A stretch of DNA of 64,000 nt from Oscillospiraceae bacterium NTUH-002-81 (GTDB taxonomy: Bacteria > Bacillota > Clostridia > Lachnospirales > Lachnospiraceae): assembly GCA_032620915.1 (NCBI GenBank), contig CP136052.1:2534001-2598000 (forward strand), read 5' to 3'. Made by a program: the position numbers and the translations under genes. This document shows, piece by piece, positions 35,157 to 45,138 of this stretch. How positions within the stretch are numbered: the first letter of the stretch is position 1; the number at the start of each line of letters is the position of its first letter. The notes under the pieces were generated by a model. It saw only the letters and a list, made by a program, of their open reading frames with translations, was not told the DNA's origin and ran no database searches.

Positions 35157-36654
35157 TTACACGATCTCGTTCAAAAAGACATGTTCATACAGAGAAAGTT
35201 TTCTCCACACATCCCGCACCTCCGGCGTCATCCGTTCCAAAAGCGTTGCCGAAGCTGCCGGATCTCCGTCTGGAAATAACAGCTGCACAAACTCATCCAC
35301 AGAAAGCTGCATCACAGGCACATTTTCTCCACAAAAACGCGCATCTCCAACAACATTTTCACATCTTCCGCCATCGCCGCCAACAACAGCGGTTTCGACG
35401 ACAGCGGCTCCGATAATAGCAGTTCTGGTGGCTGCAACTCCAACAGCAGCGCATCCGGCAGCAGTGGTTCCAACGACAGAGGCTCCGATAGCAGTAGCTC
35501 TGGCAACTGCAGCTCCAATAGCAGCATCCCCGACGCCAGCAGATTTTGGGACATCAGAAATCCTCTCCCAGCGGCTATCCACCTCACTTACCTGCCACAA
35601 AAAACACCCGGTATTGTCCGACAGGATCGGATCTTCCAGTTCCAGCACCAGCGCCACTGGACAGATGGCACGAACCCCTGCTGTCAGCACAGACAGATCC
35701 AGTGCCCGGGCCATGATCACCGGACGGACAGGTTCCTGTTTCCAATTTTTATTTTCAGGTTCCACTTCAAAATGATCCCAAAGATCCATTCCATACACAT
35801 ACAATGGCCGATGAAATCCCTGAAAGCATTCCGTCAGCGCTTCCCCCTAACTGCTCTGACTTCTCCAGCAACGGCTCCCGGATCTCCACCGCCTCGTCAC
35901 AGGTATAGGCCACCAGCCCCGCCCGGCGTCCGTCCTGCAGCATCCAGCAAAGATCGCCGTCCTCCGCCCGACATTCCTTTTGCAGAACACGATAATAGTG
36001 CGCGTCCCGGACGGTGCGCACCTGAATGTGCCTGCGGGACAGCAGCTGTTTCGCCAATCCTGCGACCTCTTCCATCTCATCTTCTGCCACGGAACATAAC
36101 TTCCACACAAAGTTTCTGCTTTCAAAAAAATCCACATTTCCCTTTTGATGCGCTGCTTTCGGTTCCTGCAGCAATCCTGTATTCGCAGGGCTGTGATTTT
36201 CGGCAAGCATTCCAGGTGCTGCATCAGCCAGCGCTCCCAGTACCCCCGTCATGCTCTGTTGCCGGTAGATAAACCGAAATCCAAAGGGCCGGTAAATGGC
36301 CTCCGCCGCAGGCATCAGAAACAAAAAGGGCTGTTTCTTCGCCTGACGATCCTGCATGGCCCGCTTTAGCAGCCGCGCCATCATCCCCTGATGCCGATAC
36401 CGGCTGTCCGTCGCCACCGCGATCACGTAGGCCGCCTCCACCTGCGCCGCCCCAAGCTGCAGCCGGTAAGGATTCAGCTGAAGCATGGACAGAATCTCTC
36501 CATCCCGCTCCAGCACCAGAATCTCATTATCTGCTGTTTTTATATGATAATAATAATCCAGAAACCGTTCGCTGTCCTCCGCGAAAATCCGCTCCCACAG
36601 CGCCCGCGTCCGGTTCTTTTCCTCATCTGGCAGGTATCTGATCACTTCCGCCAT
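35157..36654 (-). pseudogene. Eis-like GNAT acetyltransferase with SCP2-like C-terminal domain, single frameshift and repeat insertion
   Basis: The first frame holds an N-terminal GNAT domain: AYVIAVATDSRYRHQGMMARLLKRAM is the acetyl-CoA loop, then FLMPAAEAIYRPFGFRFIYRQ and a second GNAT-like half. The second frame holds the C-terminal sterol-carrier-like domain (RPVIMARALDLSVLTAGV...LVLELEDPILSDNTGCFLWQV) and ends in VFLNEIV, typical of this family. Four rather than five G at 35843-35847 joins them as LGEALTECFQGFHRPLYVYG. An Ala/Val/Gly-rich tandem repeat of about 50 residues interrupts the C-terminal domain, making it longer than usual relatives. Substrate unknown. Confidence 0.8.
35376..35525 (-). 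repeat. Two tandem ~75-bp repeats coding an Ala/Val/Gly-rich insert
   Basis: Unit 1 (35451-35525) and unit 2 (35376-35450) both contain GCTGCTRTTGGAG, GCYRCCAGARCTRCT, ATCGGAGCC and TGTCGTYGRAACC on the minus strand, about 70-75% alike. In the protein frame they give AIGAAVARATAIGASVVGTT and AVGVAATRTAIIGAAVVETA. Each unit is 25 codons, so expansion keeps the frame. Confidence 0.75.
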
Positions 36655-36689
36655 ATCGTTCCCCGCCTTCTCCCGTCATCTACGTCTTG

Positions 36690-37235
36690 CTATTTCTGGC
36701 ATCCGCCGCAGCCTCCGCAGGGCGGCATTGCCGCGTCCTCCACATCCACAGAAGAAAAACTGGTCAGCTTCCGAAGGGAACAGATGGCCTGGGAGGAAAT
36801 GCCCTCCCCGGTTCCGGTAAAGCCCAGCCCCTCTTCCGTGGTAGCTTTCACGTTCACCTGATCCACATCCAGCCCCAGCGTATCCGCAATGTTTTTCCGC
36901 ATCTGCTCAATGTACGGCGCCATCTTCGGCCGCTGCGCAATGATCGTAGCGTCGATATTTTCCACCACATAAAAATGTTCTTCCAGCAGATTTCCCACAT
37001 GCTCCAGCAGTTTGATGCTGGAAATGCCTTTATAAGCCGGGTCGGAATCCGGAAAATGTCTTCCGATATCCCCCAGAGCCGCCGCTCCCAGCAGCGCATC
37101 CATGATCGCATGCAGCAGCACATCCGCATCCGAATGTCCCAGCAATCCTTTCTCATAGGGAATCTTCACGCCACCGAGGATCAGATCCCGCCCTTCCACA
37201 AGCTTGTGCACATCATATCCCAGACCTGCCCGCAT
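36690..37235 (-). CDS. ispF: 2-C-methyl-D-erythritol 2,4-cyclodiphosphate synthase
   Basis: Fifth step of the non-mevalonate isoprenoid pathway. [19 protein letters not shown] has the zinc Asp and His (DxH), and [21 protein letters not shown] the third ligand and trimer core. [19 protein letters not shown] and [20 protein letters not shown] (CDP site) follow. The 181-residue protein ends in a cysteine-rich tail, [11 protein letters not shown], beyond the usual 157-160 residues; the tail could bind metal. AAGGAGG overlaps the stop of the upstream HEPN gene, so the two are likely co-transcribed. Confidence 0.96.
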   Translation of the reverse strand: MRAGLGYDVHKLVEGRDLILGGVKIPYEKGLLGHSDADVLLHAIMDALLGAAALGDIGRHFPDSDPAYKGISSIKLLEHVGNLLEEHFYVVENIDATIIAQRPKMAPYIEQMRKNIADTLGLDVDQVNVKATTEEGLGFTGTGEGISSQAICSLRKLTSFSSVDVEDAAMPPCGGCGGCQK

Positions 37236-37245
37236 AATGTCCTCC

Positions 37246-37652
37246 TTATTCCACTTCTAAATATTTTCTCACTAATTTTACAACTTCCTCTGCCACTTCA
37301 ATCTGCTCTGTGGCATCATCTTTACTTGCTATATAAAACGTATCATAGTCGCTCTTATGTCTGATAATCTCAAGTCTTGAGATTTTACGCCCGATATCCT
37401 TTGGAAAAATTTCTGTATGCACGTAATTTTTGTTAAAATAACTAAGTGTATCTTTATGCTTTTTAAAAGCAATCGGTTCCTTTGCCAGAACAGCATCTAC
37501 CGCATGAAAACAAGCATAATATGCCCGGTTATTAGCAGCTTTATATTTCCGGCCGCCAGCAGAATTTTCGCCGTTTCCAGGTCATCTTCTGCCTGTTCGA
37601 ACTTGTATCGCGCCACATCTTCAAACGTGCCTTCTGAATATGTTTCGGTCAA
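37246..37652 (-). pseudogene. HEPN-domain protein of a HEPN/MNT pair, single frameshift
   Basis: Candidate RNase toxin half of a HEPN-MNT module. The first frame gives ARYKFEQAEDDLETAKILLAAGN. The second gives KAANNRAYYACFHAVDAVLA, FKKHKDTLSYF and SRLEIIRHKSDYDTFYIAS, ending [10 protein letters not shown]. This is the PF05168-type HEPN fold with a late RHKSDYD motif. One missing base at 37540-37542 (three T where four restore GNIKAANN) breaks it. The TTG start at 37652 overlaps the nucleotidyltransferase stop. It ends 11 bp before ispF. Confidence 0.75.
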
Positions 37653-37979
37653 ATAATCACCCCGTCTTTTTCTACATTCCGATAAAACATATCTGCCTTT
37701 TTCCAATAATCAAAATGTGTGTTGCTCTGTACCACCGGCATAATATCAGTTCCGTACTCGTCGTTAAAATCATACGTAACATCGCAAATTTTCTTTTTCC
37801 AGGGCGCTGACACCTTCTCTGTCTGTGTCAACAAGCACCATCACGTCTATATCGGAATCCGGTCGAAAATCTCCACGGGCATAAGATCCATACAGAATCA
37901 CCTTTTTTATCCTGTAGTCCGTTGCACTTTCCAGTTCTCCCCGATACACTTTTAACAGCTCTTCTATTTGCTTTGGCAT
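37649..37979 (-). pseudogene. MNT-type nucleotidyltransferase of a HEPN/MNT pair, single frameshift
   Basis: Minimal nucleotidyltransferase that would act as antitoxin by modifying HEPN. VILYGSYARGDFRPDSDIDVMVLVDTD contains the GSx10DxD active site. The second frame supplies KKICDVTYDFNDEYGTDIMPVV with the third acidic residue region and WKKADMFYRNVEKDGVII. Four rather than five A at 37794-37798 joins them as SALEKKICDVTYD. ATG 37979 follows GAAGGTG. With both partners frameshifted the module cannot be called active from this sequence. Confidence 0.78.
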
Positions 37980-38071
37980 ACACACAACACCTTCTTTCCT
38001 GCCTGGCTTCTTTGATAACTTTTATTTTATCATACTTCTATTTTCACTTCAATACGCCGCAGCGTCCTTCA

Positions 38072-38665
38072 TCACCGCCGAAAACCGGATATTTTTTTCC
38101 GATCTTCTTCTGTGATCCTGCGGATCACTTTACAGGGATTCCCGGCGGCAATGACCCCGTCCGGGATGTCTTTGTTGACCACGCTCCCGGCACCGATGAT
38201 GGTATTGCTCCCAATGGTGACGCCCGGCAGAACGGACACATTCGCCCCGATCCACACGCTGTCCCCCACAGTGATGGGCAGGGCGATCTCCAGACCCTGA
38301 TTTCTCTGGGCGCTGTCAATGGCGTGACCGGCTGTGGAGAAGACGCAGTTGGGGGCGATAAACACATTGTCCCCAAAGGTCACCCGGGCACCGTCCAGGA
38401 TAGTAACGTTATGATTCGTGTAAAAATTTTCCCCGATGGAGATGTTGAAACCATAATCACAGGCAAAAGGAGCTGTGATGACGGGCGTTCCTTTCAGATG
38501 TCCTATGATCTGTTGCAATAATTCCTGCTGTCGCTTTACATCCGACGGTCTGCACTGGTTGAATTCATAACACAGATCGGCACATCGGGTGCGGGCCTCC
38601 ACAATCTCTCTGTCATAATTGGCATCGTATAAATACCCGTTCTGTGCCTTTTCCCATTCTGTCAT
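38072..38665 (-). CDS. Sugar O-acetyltransferase (maltose/galactoside acetyltransferase type)
   Basis: LacA/Maa-like acetyltransferase, 197 residues. The N-terminal NGYLYDANYDREIVEARTRC is the Maa-type helical cap. It is followed by hexapeptide repeats with FYTNHNVTILDGARVTFGDN, IAPNCVFSTAGHAIDSAQRN (catalytic His in AGHA) and WIGANVSVLPGVTIGSNTIIGAGSVV. The sugar acceptor is unknown. AAGGAGATAATAT precedes the ATG. It stands alone, 67 bp after the tRNA pair. Intact. Confidence 0.9.
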   Translation of the reverse strand: MTEWEKAQNGYLYDANYDREIVEARTRCADLCYEFNQCRPSDVKRQQELLQQIIGHLKGTPVITAPFACDYGFNISIGENFYTNHNVTILDGARVTFGDNVFIAPNCVFSTAGHAIDSAQRNQGLEIALPITVGDSVWIGANVSVLPGVTIGSNTIIGAGSVVNKDIPDGVIAAGNPCKVIRRITEEDRKKISGFRR

Positions 38666-38732
38666 ATATTATCTCCTTTCTTCCGTGTAACAAAAAACAC
38701 CCATGTGAAATCTCACACGGATGCTTTCTTAG

Positions 38733-38806
38733 TAGCGAGAGGGGGATTTGAACCCTCGACACCGCGGGTATGAACCGCGTGCTCTAGCCAACTGAGCTAT
38801 CTCGCC
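38733..38806 (-). tRNA. tRNA-Met (CAT), elongator type
   Basis: A 74-nt cloverleaf. GGCGAGA pairs with TCTCGCT (first pair G-T), anticodon arm CGCGG-TTCATAC-CCGCG, T arm GAGGGTTCAAATCCCCC. It lacks the three G-C pairs and 1-72 mismatch of initiator tRNA. Confidence 0.94.
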
Positions 38807-38830
38807 ATGGTATTCAATTTTCATTGAAAA

Positions 38831-38903
38831 TGGGACCTACAGGGCTCGAACCTGTGACCCTCTGCTTGTAAGGCAGATGCTCTCCCAGCTGAGCTAAGAT
38901 CCC
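38831..38903 (-). tRNA. tRNA-Val (TAC)
   Basis: A 73-nt cloverleaf. GGGATCT pairs with AGGTCCC, discriminator A, anticodon loop CTTACAA (anticodon TAC), T arm CAGGTTCGAGCCCTG. It is 24 bp upstream of tRNA-Met on the same transcript. Confidence 0.95.
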
Positions 38904-38945
38904 GGGGTCTGCTTGGTTGTTTTGTTTCCCTCAACCTGCTTCGCT

Positions 38946-38975
38946 ATTATACTATTATTTCGAAGCAAAAGTCAA
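38946..38975 (-). promoter_or_regulatory. Promoter of the tRNA-Val/tRNA-Met unit
   Basis: Minus-strand TTGACT (38970-38975) and TATAAT (38946-38951), 18 bp apart and 42 bp before tRNA-Val. Confidence 0.85.
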
Positions 38976-39024
38976 CCCCTTTTTTGAATTTTTTTAAAAT
39001 TTTTAATTTTTTAAATTTTTTATT

Positions 39025-39672
39025 CTATTTCAGATGCGTTCTCACCCAATCTTCGACAGCTTCCGCCAGCGCCCGATGACCGTCCGCTTCCAGATGCACG
39101 CTGTCGATCTGGCCTGCCCGGGCAAATTGTGCCGCATCCAGAAAACCGAAGCCATGGATCTCGGCGATCTGCCGATACCAGTCAGCCAGCTCCAGGGACA
39201 CCTGCCGGGATCGTTCATAGCCGAACAGATCGCCCAGCCGGGAACGGGTAATGTTCTCTCCGATATGCACAGGGGAAATGAGCAGCACCTGCGGATTGCC
39301 TTTCATATGAAAACGAAGGTAGTTCGTGATCTTCTCTGCCATAAGCTCCATTTCTCCGGCCACATCCATGGCACAGTACTGGAACTTGCGCTTCAGATCA
39401 TTGGTACCCAGCATGATGATCAAAAGATCAAAGGGTTTCTGGCTCTCCATGCAGGGTACAAGAGAACGCATGCCATTTTTCTCTCCCTCGCAGGGATCCT
39501 CTGTAGCTATCGTTCTGCCGTTCTGTCCTTCCTCAATGATCCTGTATGTTTCTCCCAGTTTCTGCGCCAAAAGTCCCGTCCAGCGGACATCCTCCGGGAA
39601 CCGCTCAGCGGTCCCCGGATCGTATCCCCAGGTGTTGGAATCTCCGAAGCAGACAATTCTTTTTCTTTCCAT
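39025..39672 (-). CDS. SGNH/GDSL-type hydrolase
   Basis: An esterase or lipase-like hydrolase of 215 residues. Block I is IVCFGDSNTWGYDPG (nucleophile Ser), block II has NGRT, block III has LLIIMLGTNDLKRKF and block V ends DSVHLEADGHRALAEAV (catalytic Asp-His). No signal peptide, so probably cytosolic, as in arylesterase or acyl-carbohydrate esterases. ATG 39672 starts 1 nt after the purL stop with no recognisable ribosome site (CTTACTTTAAATAAT), so translation probably depends on ribosomes finishing purL. Confidence 0.87.
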   Translation of the reverse strand: MERKRIVCFGDSNTWGYDPGTAERFPEDVRWTGLLAQKLGETYRIIEEGQNGRTIATEDPCEGEKNGMRSLVPCMESQKPFDLLIIMLGTNDLKRKFQYCAMDVAGEMELMAEKITNYLRFHMKGNPQVLLISPVHIGENITRSRLGDLFGYERSRQVSLELADWYRQIAEIHGFGFLDAAQFARAGQIDSVHLEADGHRALAEAVEDWVRTHLK

Positions 39673-39673
39673 A

Positions 39674-42600
39674 TTATTTAAAGTAAGCCACACCGGACTC
39701 AAAGATGCGGATATCCTGCTCGCCGTAGATGTTCATTGCCACATGGGAATCCCGGCGCTCCACATGCGCCATCTTTCCAAGGCAGCGGCCATCCGGGCTG
39801 GTGATACCCTCGATCGCGCAGTAGGAACCGTTGACGTTCCACTCCTCGTCCATGGTCGGGTTGCCGTTCAGATCCACATACTGGGTTGCCACCTGACCGT
39901 TCTCAAACAGCTTCTTCAGCCACTCGTCGTTTGCCACGAAGCGGCCCTCGCCGTGGGAAGCCGGATTGACATATACCTTGCCCAGCTCTGCCTGCGCCAG
40001 CCACGGGGATTTGTTGGAAACCACCTTGGTGTATACCATCTTGGATACGTGGCGGCCGATGTTGTTGTAGGTCAGTGTGGGTGCCTCTGCATCCTGTCCC
40101 ACGATAGCGCCATTAGGCACCAGTCCCAGCTTGATCAGGGCCTGGAAGCCGTTGCAGATACCAAGGCACAGGCCGTCTCTCTCATTTAACAGCTTCATGA
40201 CCGCTTCCTGGATCTTGGCATTTCGGAATGCGGTTGCAAAGAATTTCGCAGAGCCATCGGGCTCATCACCGGCCGAGAAACCGCCGGGGAACATGATGAT
40301 CTGGGCCTGCCGGATTTCTTTTTTCAAAGGCATCCACAGACTCCCGGATATCGTTGGCATCCAGGTTGCGGAAGATTCTTGTCACCACGTTGGCACCGGC
40401 ACGCTCAAAGGCTTTCGTGCTGTCGTACTCACAGTTGGTGCCCGGGAATACCGGAATAAATACGGTGGGTTTTGCTACCTTATGTTTGCAGATGTACACT
40501 TCCTTGGCATCATACAGGCCTGTGTTCACCGGTGCGCTGGTGTCCGCCTTGGAACGGGTCTTGAATACCTTTTCCAGGGTTCCTGTCCAGGCATCCATGG
40601 CCTCATCCATGGAAATCTTCATGTCGCCGTATACAAAGGCTTCCTCATCGGTCACCTCGCCGATCTCTGCGTAAGCCACGGTGAGCTCGTCGATCTTGTC
40701 TTTCGGAACTTCGCACACGATGTTGCCGAAGCCCGGTGCAAACAGTTCTTCCGGTGCGATCTCGCTGTCGATCTTCACACCCTTGCGGTTACCGAAGGCC
40801 ATGCGGCTCACAGCTGCCACCAGACCATGGGCATCCAGCGCGTAAGCGGCATTCACCCGACCGGCCTGGATGTCTGCCTGTAAGCTTTCATACTGCTTCA
40901 TCACCTGAGCAAATACCGGCAGATCATAAGCATCTCTGTCTGTTTTTACAAGGATCAGCACATCTCCGCCCTTTTTCAGCTCCGGAGAAATAATATCCTG
41001 CTCTTTTGCCACATCCACAGCGAAAGAAACCAGGGTGGGCGGCACATCAATATCGTTGAAGGTGCCGGACATGGAATCCTTACCGCCGATGGACGGCAGG
41101 CCGAAGCCGATCTGTGCATGGTAAGCGCCCAGCAGTGCTGCAAAAGGCTGGCTCCAGCGCTTGGGATCCTCGGTCATCCGACGGAAATACTCCTGGAAGG
41201 TGAAACGGATCTTGCGGAAATCACCGCCGTTGGCAACGATTTTTGCCACGGATTCCAGCACCGCATAGACAGCGCCGTGGTAAGGGCTCCAGCTGGAAAG
41301 GTACGGATCAAAGCCGTAGCTCATCATGGTGACGGTATCGCACTTGCCCTTCAGCACCGGCAGCTTGGCTACCATGGCCTGGGTCTCTGTGGTCTGATAT
41401 TTGCCGCCGTGGGGCATAAATACGGAAGCGGCACCGATGGAGCCGTCGAACATTTCCACCAGACCCTTCTGGGAGCAAACGTTCAGGTCTTTCAGCGTAT
41501 CCAGCCATTTGGCGCGGACATCTGTTACCGGTTCCTGTTTTTCAAAGAAGTTGTCCTTTTCGGAAGGCATCTCCACTTCCACGGCCGTCTCCTGATGAGC
41601 GCCGTTGGTGTCCAGGAAAGCACGGGAAATGTCTACGATCTTCTTGCCTCTCCACTCCAGCACCAGGCGGGGCTCCTCGGTGACAACGGCCACCGGCACA
41701 GCCTCCAGGTTTTCTTCTTTTGCGTAAGCCAGGAACTGGTCAAGATCGGAAGGATCGACTACCACAGCCATACGCTCCTGGGACTCGGAAATGGCGATCT
41801 CTGTGCCGTCCAGTCCCTCGTATTTCTTAGGCACCTTGTCCAGGTTCACCACCAGGCCTGCTGCCAGCTCACCGATGGCTACAGACACACCGCCTGCGCC
41901 GAAATCGTTGCACTTCTTGATGAGACGGCTGACTTCCTCTCTGCGGAACAGGCGCTGGATCTTCCGCTCGGTCGGCGGATTGCCCTTCTGCACCTCTGCG
42001 CCGCACGTCTCAATGGACTCCTCGGTATGTACTTTGGAGGAACCGGTAGCACCGCCGCAGCCGTCACGGCCGGTACGGCCGCCCAGCAGCACGATAATAT
42101 CGCCGGGATCGGATGTCTCACGGATGACTGCTTTTCTCGGAGCCGCGCCCATGACAGCGCCGATCTCCATTCTCTTTGCCACATAATCGGGATGATAGAT
42201 CTCTTTTACCAGGCCGGTGGCCAGACCGATCTGGTTGCCGTAGGAGCTGTAGCCGCTGGCTGCACCGCGGACAAGCTTCTTCTGGGGCAGCTTTCCTTTC
42301 AGCGTCTCGTCCACGGAACGGGTCGGGTCTGCCGCACCGGTGACACGCATGGCCTGATAAACGTACGTACGGCCGGACAGCGGGTCACGGATGGCGCCGC
42401 CCAGACAGGTTGCTGCGCCGCCGAAAGGCTCGATCTCTGTGGGATGGTTGTGGGTCTCATTTTTAAAGTTGATGAGCCACTCCTCGGTCTCGCCGTCGAT
42501 CTCCACCGGTACCACGATGCTGCAGGCGTTGATCTCGTCAGACTCCTCCTGATCCTGTAATTTTCCTTCTTTTTTCAGCTTTCTCATGGCCATCAGGGCC

Positions 42601-43433
42601 AGATCCATCAGGCAGACAAATTTATCCTTGCGCTCGCCGAATACCTCTTTTCTGGCATCCAGATACTCATGATACGTCTCCTCAATGGGTTTCTGGAAAT
42701 AACCGTCGTCAAATTTCACATCCGTCAGCTCGGTAGAAAACGTAGTATGACGGCAGTGGTCGGACCAGTACGTATCCAGCACACGGATCTCCGTCATGGA
42801 CGGGTCACGTTTTTCCTCCTCCCGGAAATAATTCTGGATGTGTTTGAAATCCTTGAAGGTCATGGCCAGATTCAGGGAAGCATACAGCTCCTCCAGTTCC
42901 TGATCCTCCATCTGTGTAAACCCGTCAAAAATCTTCACATCTGCGGGCTCATCAAATACGGTGATGAGCGTATCCGGCTTCTGCAGGCCGGTTTCTCTGG
43001 AATCCACCGGGTTGATGCAGTAATTTTTGATCTTTTCAAACTGCTCATCTGTCAGTGTTCCTTCTATTACATAGGTGACCGCTGTCTTGATCACCGGCTG
43101 CTCGTCTTCTTTCAGAAACTGTACGCACTGAACAGCAGAATCTGCCCGCTGGTCGAACTGTCCCGGCAGGAATTCCACAGAAAATACATAGGCGCCATCT
43201 TCCCCCGGAAAATGCTCCTCATAAAGCACATCCACCGGAAGCTCCGCAAACACGGACGTACACGCTCTCGCAAATGTCTCATCGCTGATATTTTCCACAT
43301 CGTAGCGGATCAGCTCACGCACACTGGTCACGGTGTCGATGCCGAGATAGCTGCTGATCTCATGCTTCAGTTCCTTCGCCTTTACCGCAAAAGGTGCTTT
43401 TTTCTCCACATATACTCTTCTTACGCTGCTCAT
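39674..43433 (-). pseudogene. purL: Phosphoribosylformylglycinamidine synthase (large, single-chain), frameshift before the glutaminase domain
   Basis: Fourth step of purine synthesis. From ATG 43433 (GAGGAGGTACC upstream) the frame covers the N-terminal PurS-like part and the two FGAM synthase halves: DTYWSDHCRHTTF, VETHNHPTE-type FKNETHNHPTEIEPFGGAATCLGG, GDIIVLLGGRTGRDGCGGATG and FGLPSIGGKDSMSGTF. The glutaminase domain is in the other frame: IIMFPGGFSAGDEPDGSAKF, LGICNGFQAL (nucleophile Cys) and YVNPASHGEGRF. Five rather than six A at 40319-40324 joins them as FEKKEIRQAQ-type sequence. About 1250 residues, the long clostridial form. Confidence 0.93.
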
Positions 43434-43532
43434 AGGTACCTCCTCTGACGTATGATTCGTTGATTTTCCTGTTTTTATCATAGCACAACAAGAGTCATTA
43501 GTATAATTAATATATCTTATTGTGTTTATTTC

Positions 43533-44252
43533 TTATTCTAATAAATATCTTCCTTTGCCACACCCTTTTTTCTGCCGGGTCACGATCAGAAAAACGATGC
43601 ACACAACGGCCAGCACCACCAGCATGCCCGCAAATATCACGCCCATGTGGATGGCAAAATCCGTGAAAAAGCCTTCCGGCAGCATGTTGATGAGCAGATC
43701 GGTCTTCGGATCCAGTAGCCACAGGTCATTGTTGAAAAAAACATGGTGAAACTGGGTAAATGCCCGGGTAAAATCCTGACTGGCATAGGCCGCAAACGCC
43801 CCCAGCGCCGCCAGAAATACCCCGCCGCCGATGAGATACCCTTTCGACAGCCGCCGGAACGGATGCTCGTCCATACACACAAGCGTTCCCACAATGGCGA
43901 TCACCAGCAAAAGCAGCAGGCGGCGCAGGCGGATCCCACCCAGAAACAGATCCCGCACATCCGCCATGTGGGACTTCTCCCGGTCATTGAAAAACTCCCG
44001 CTCTTTCCCGTCTACCGTTGTCTCCACCACCAGGTCTGCCCGGTAGCCCTTCAGGTAATCCATCATTTCATCGGTCACATAGAGAATATCCGTTATTTCC
44101 ATTTTCAATGGTTCCTGCACGTTATATTTCCGGTACTCCTTCTCATAAAAGCCCGGTTCATAATATGCCACCAGATCCAGGCTGGAGATCAGCATACACA
44201 CGATCAGGGCCAGCGCCGATACGATACTCAAAATGCCATATATCTTTTTCAT
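43533..44252 (-). CDS. TIGR01906/DUF1461 family membrane protein
   Basis: A 239-residue integral membrane protein. An N-terminal helix (IYGILSIVSALALIVCMLIS) is followed by an extracellular stretch with YVTDEMMDYLKGYRADL and FFNDREKSHMADVRDLF, the family's conserved block. Four more helices follow and the basic tail is RQKKGCGKGRYLLE. Function unknown. It lies 13 bp after the serine dehydratase alpha gene and may share its transcript. The 3' flank to purL (43434-43532) shows no clear terminator. Confidence 0.85.
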   Translation of the reverse strand: MKKIYGILSIVSALALIVCMLISSLDLVAYYEPGFYEKEYRKYNVQEPLKMEITDILYVTDEMMDYLKGYRADLVVETTVDGKEREFFNDREKSHMADVRDLFLGGIRLRRLLLLLVIAIVGTLVCMDEHPFRRLSKGYLIGGGVFLAALGAFAAYASQDFTRAFTQFHHVFFNNDLWLLDPKTDLLINMLPEGFFTDFAIHMGVIFAGMLVVLAVVCIVFLIVTRQKKGCGKGRYLLE

Positions 44253-44265
44253 CGAAAGTATCCTC

Positions 44266-45138
44266 CTACAATTCCCGCAGTTTTTCTGTCAGGCGTATGC
44301 CCGTGGGGGTTGCCGCCAGGCCGCCCTCTCCGGTCTCCCGGATAGAAACGTCCATCCGTCGGCCGATGGCCTGCATGGCATCAATGACCTCATCCGGCGG
44401 AATCACACTGCGTATCCCCGCCATGGCCATCTCCGAGGCTGCCGCCGCCCCCACTGCGCCGATGACGTTTCGCTTCACACAGGGCACCTCCACCAGTCCC
44501 GCCACCGGGTCACAGGCCAGTCCCAGCAGATTTTTCAACGCCATGGCCGCTGCATGGGTGATGGCTCCGGGATCACCGCCCCGCAAATAGGTCAGTGCCC
44601 CTGCCGCCATGGCAGAAGCGGAACCGATCTCTGCCTGACAGCCGCCCTCCGCACCGGAAATAGACGCCCGGGAAGCAATGACCTCCCCGATCCCGGCTGC
44701 CACATAAAGCGCTTCCACCATCCGTTCTTGTTTTTCTTCGTAAAGATCCTGCCAGGTCAGCAGCACTGCCGGAAGCACGCCGCAGGAACCGGCTGTGGGC
44801 GCCGCCACGATCCGGCCCATACAGGCGTTGTTTTCACCCATTTTCAGCGCCCGTGTCATGACCTGATCCATAAAGCTGCCGCAGATCCCCTGACCCCGGT
44901 CCACAAGCTGCTCCAGCTTGTCCCCGTCCGTTCCCACAAATCCGCTGGCCGATTTCCGCTTCCGGTCATATGCGGCATCCGAGGCACGCATGGCCGCATA
45001 CATCTGCTGCATTTTTCCAAAGGATTCCTCCCGGGATACCTGCCGCTCCTCCATATCCTCCTCCAGAATTGCCCAGAAGAATCCATGGCCGTCTGCGCCT
45101 GCCTGTTTTACGATCTGTTCCAGTGCATCAAAACTCAT
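44266..45138 (-). CDS. sdaAA: L-serine dehydratase, iron-sulfur-dependent, alpha subunit
   Basis: Deaminates L-serine to pyruvate and ammonia with a [4Fe-4S] cluster, 290 residues. CMGRIVAAPTAGSCGVLPAVLLTW carries cluster cysteines, GAEGGCQAEIGSASAMAAGAL the active-site loop, and GLACDPVAGLVEVPCVKRN two further cysteines. The start overlaps the beta-subunit stop by 11 bp. Split alpha/beta organisation is the norm in clostridia and Bacillus. Intact. Confidence 0.96.
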   Translation of the reverse strand: MSFDALEQIVKQAGADGHGFFWAILEEDMEERQVSREESFGKMQQMYAAMRASDAAYDRKRKSASGFVGTDGDKLEQLVDRGQGICGSFMDQVMTRALKMGENNACMGRIVAAPTAGSCGVLPAVLLTWQDLYEEKQERMVEALYVAAGIGEVIASRASISGAEGGCQAEIGSASAMAAGALTYLRGGDPGAITHAAAMALKNLLGLACDPVAGLVEVPCVKRNVIGAVGAAAASEMAMAGIRSVIPPDEVIDAMQAIGRRMDVSIRETGEGGLAATPTGIRLTEKLREL

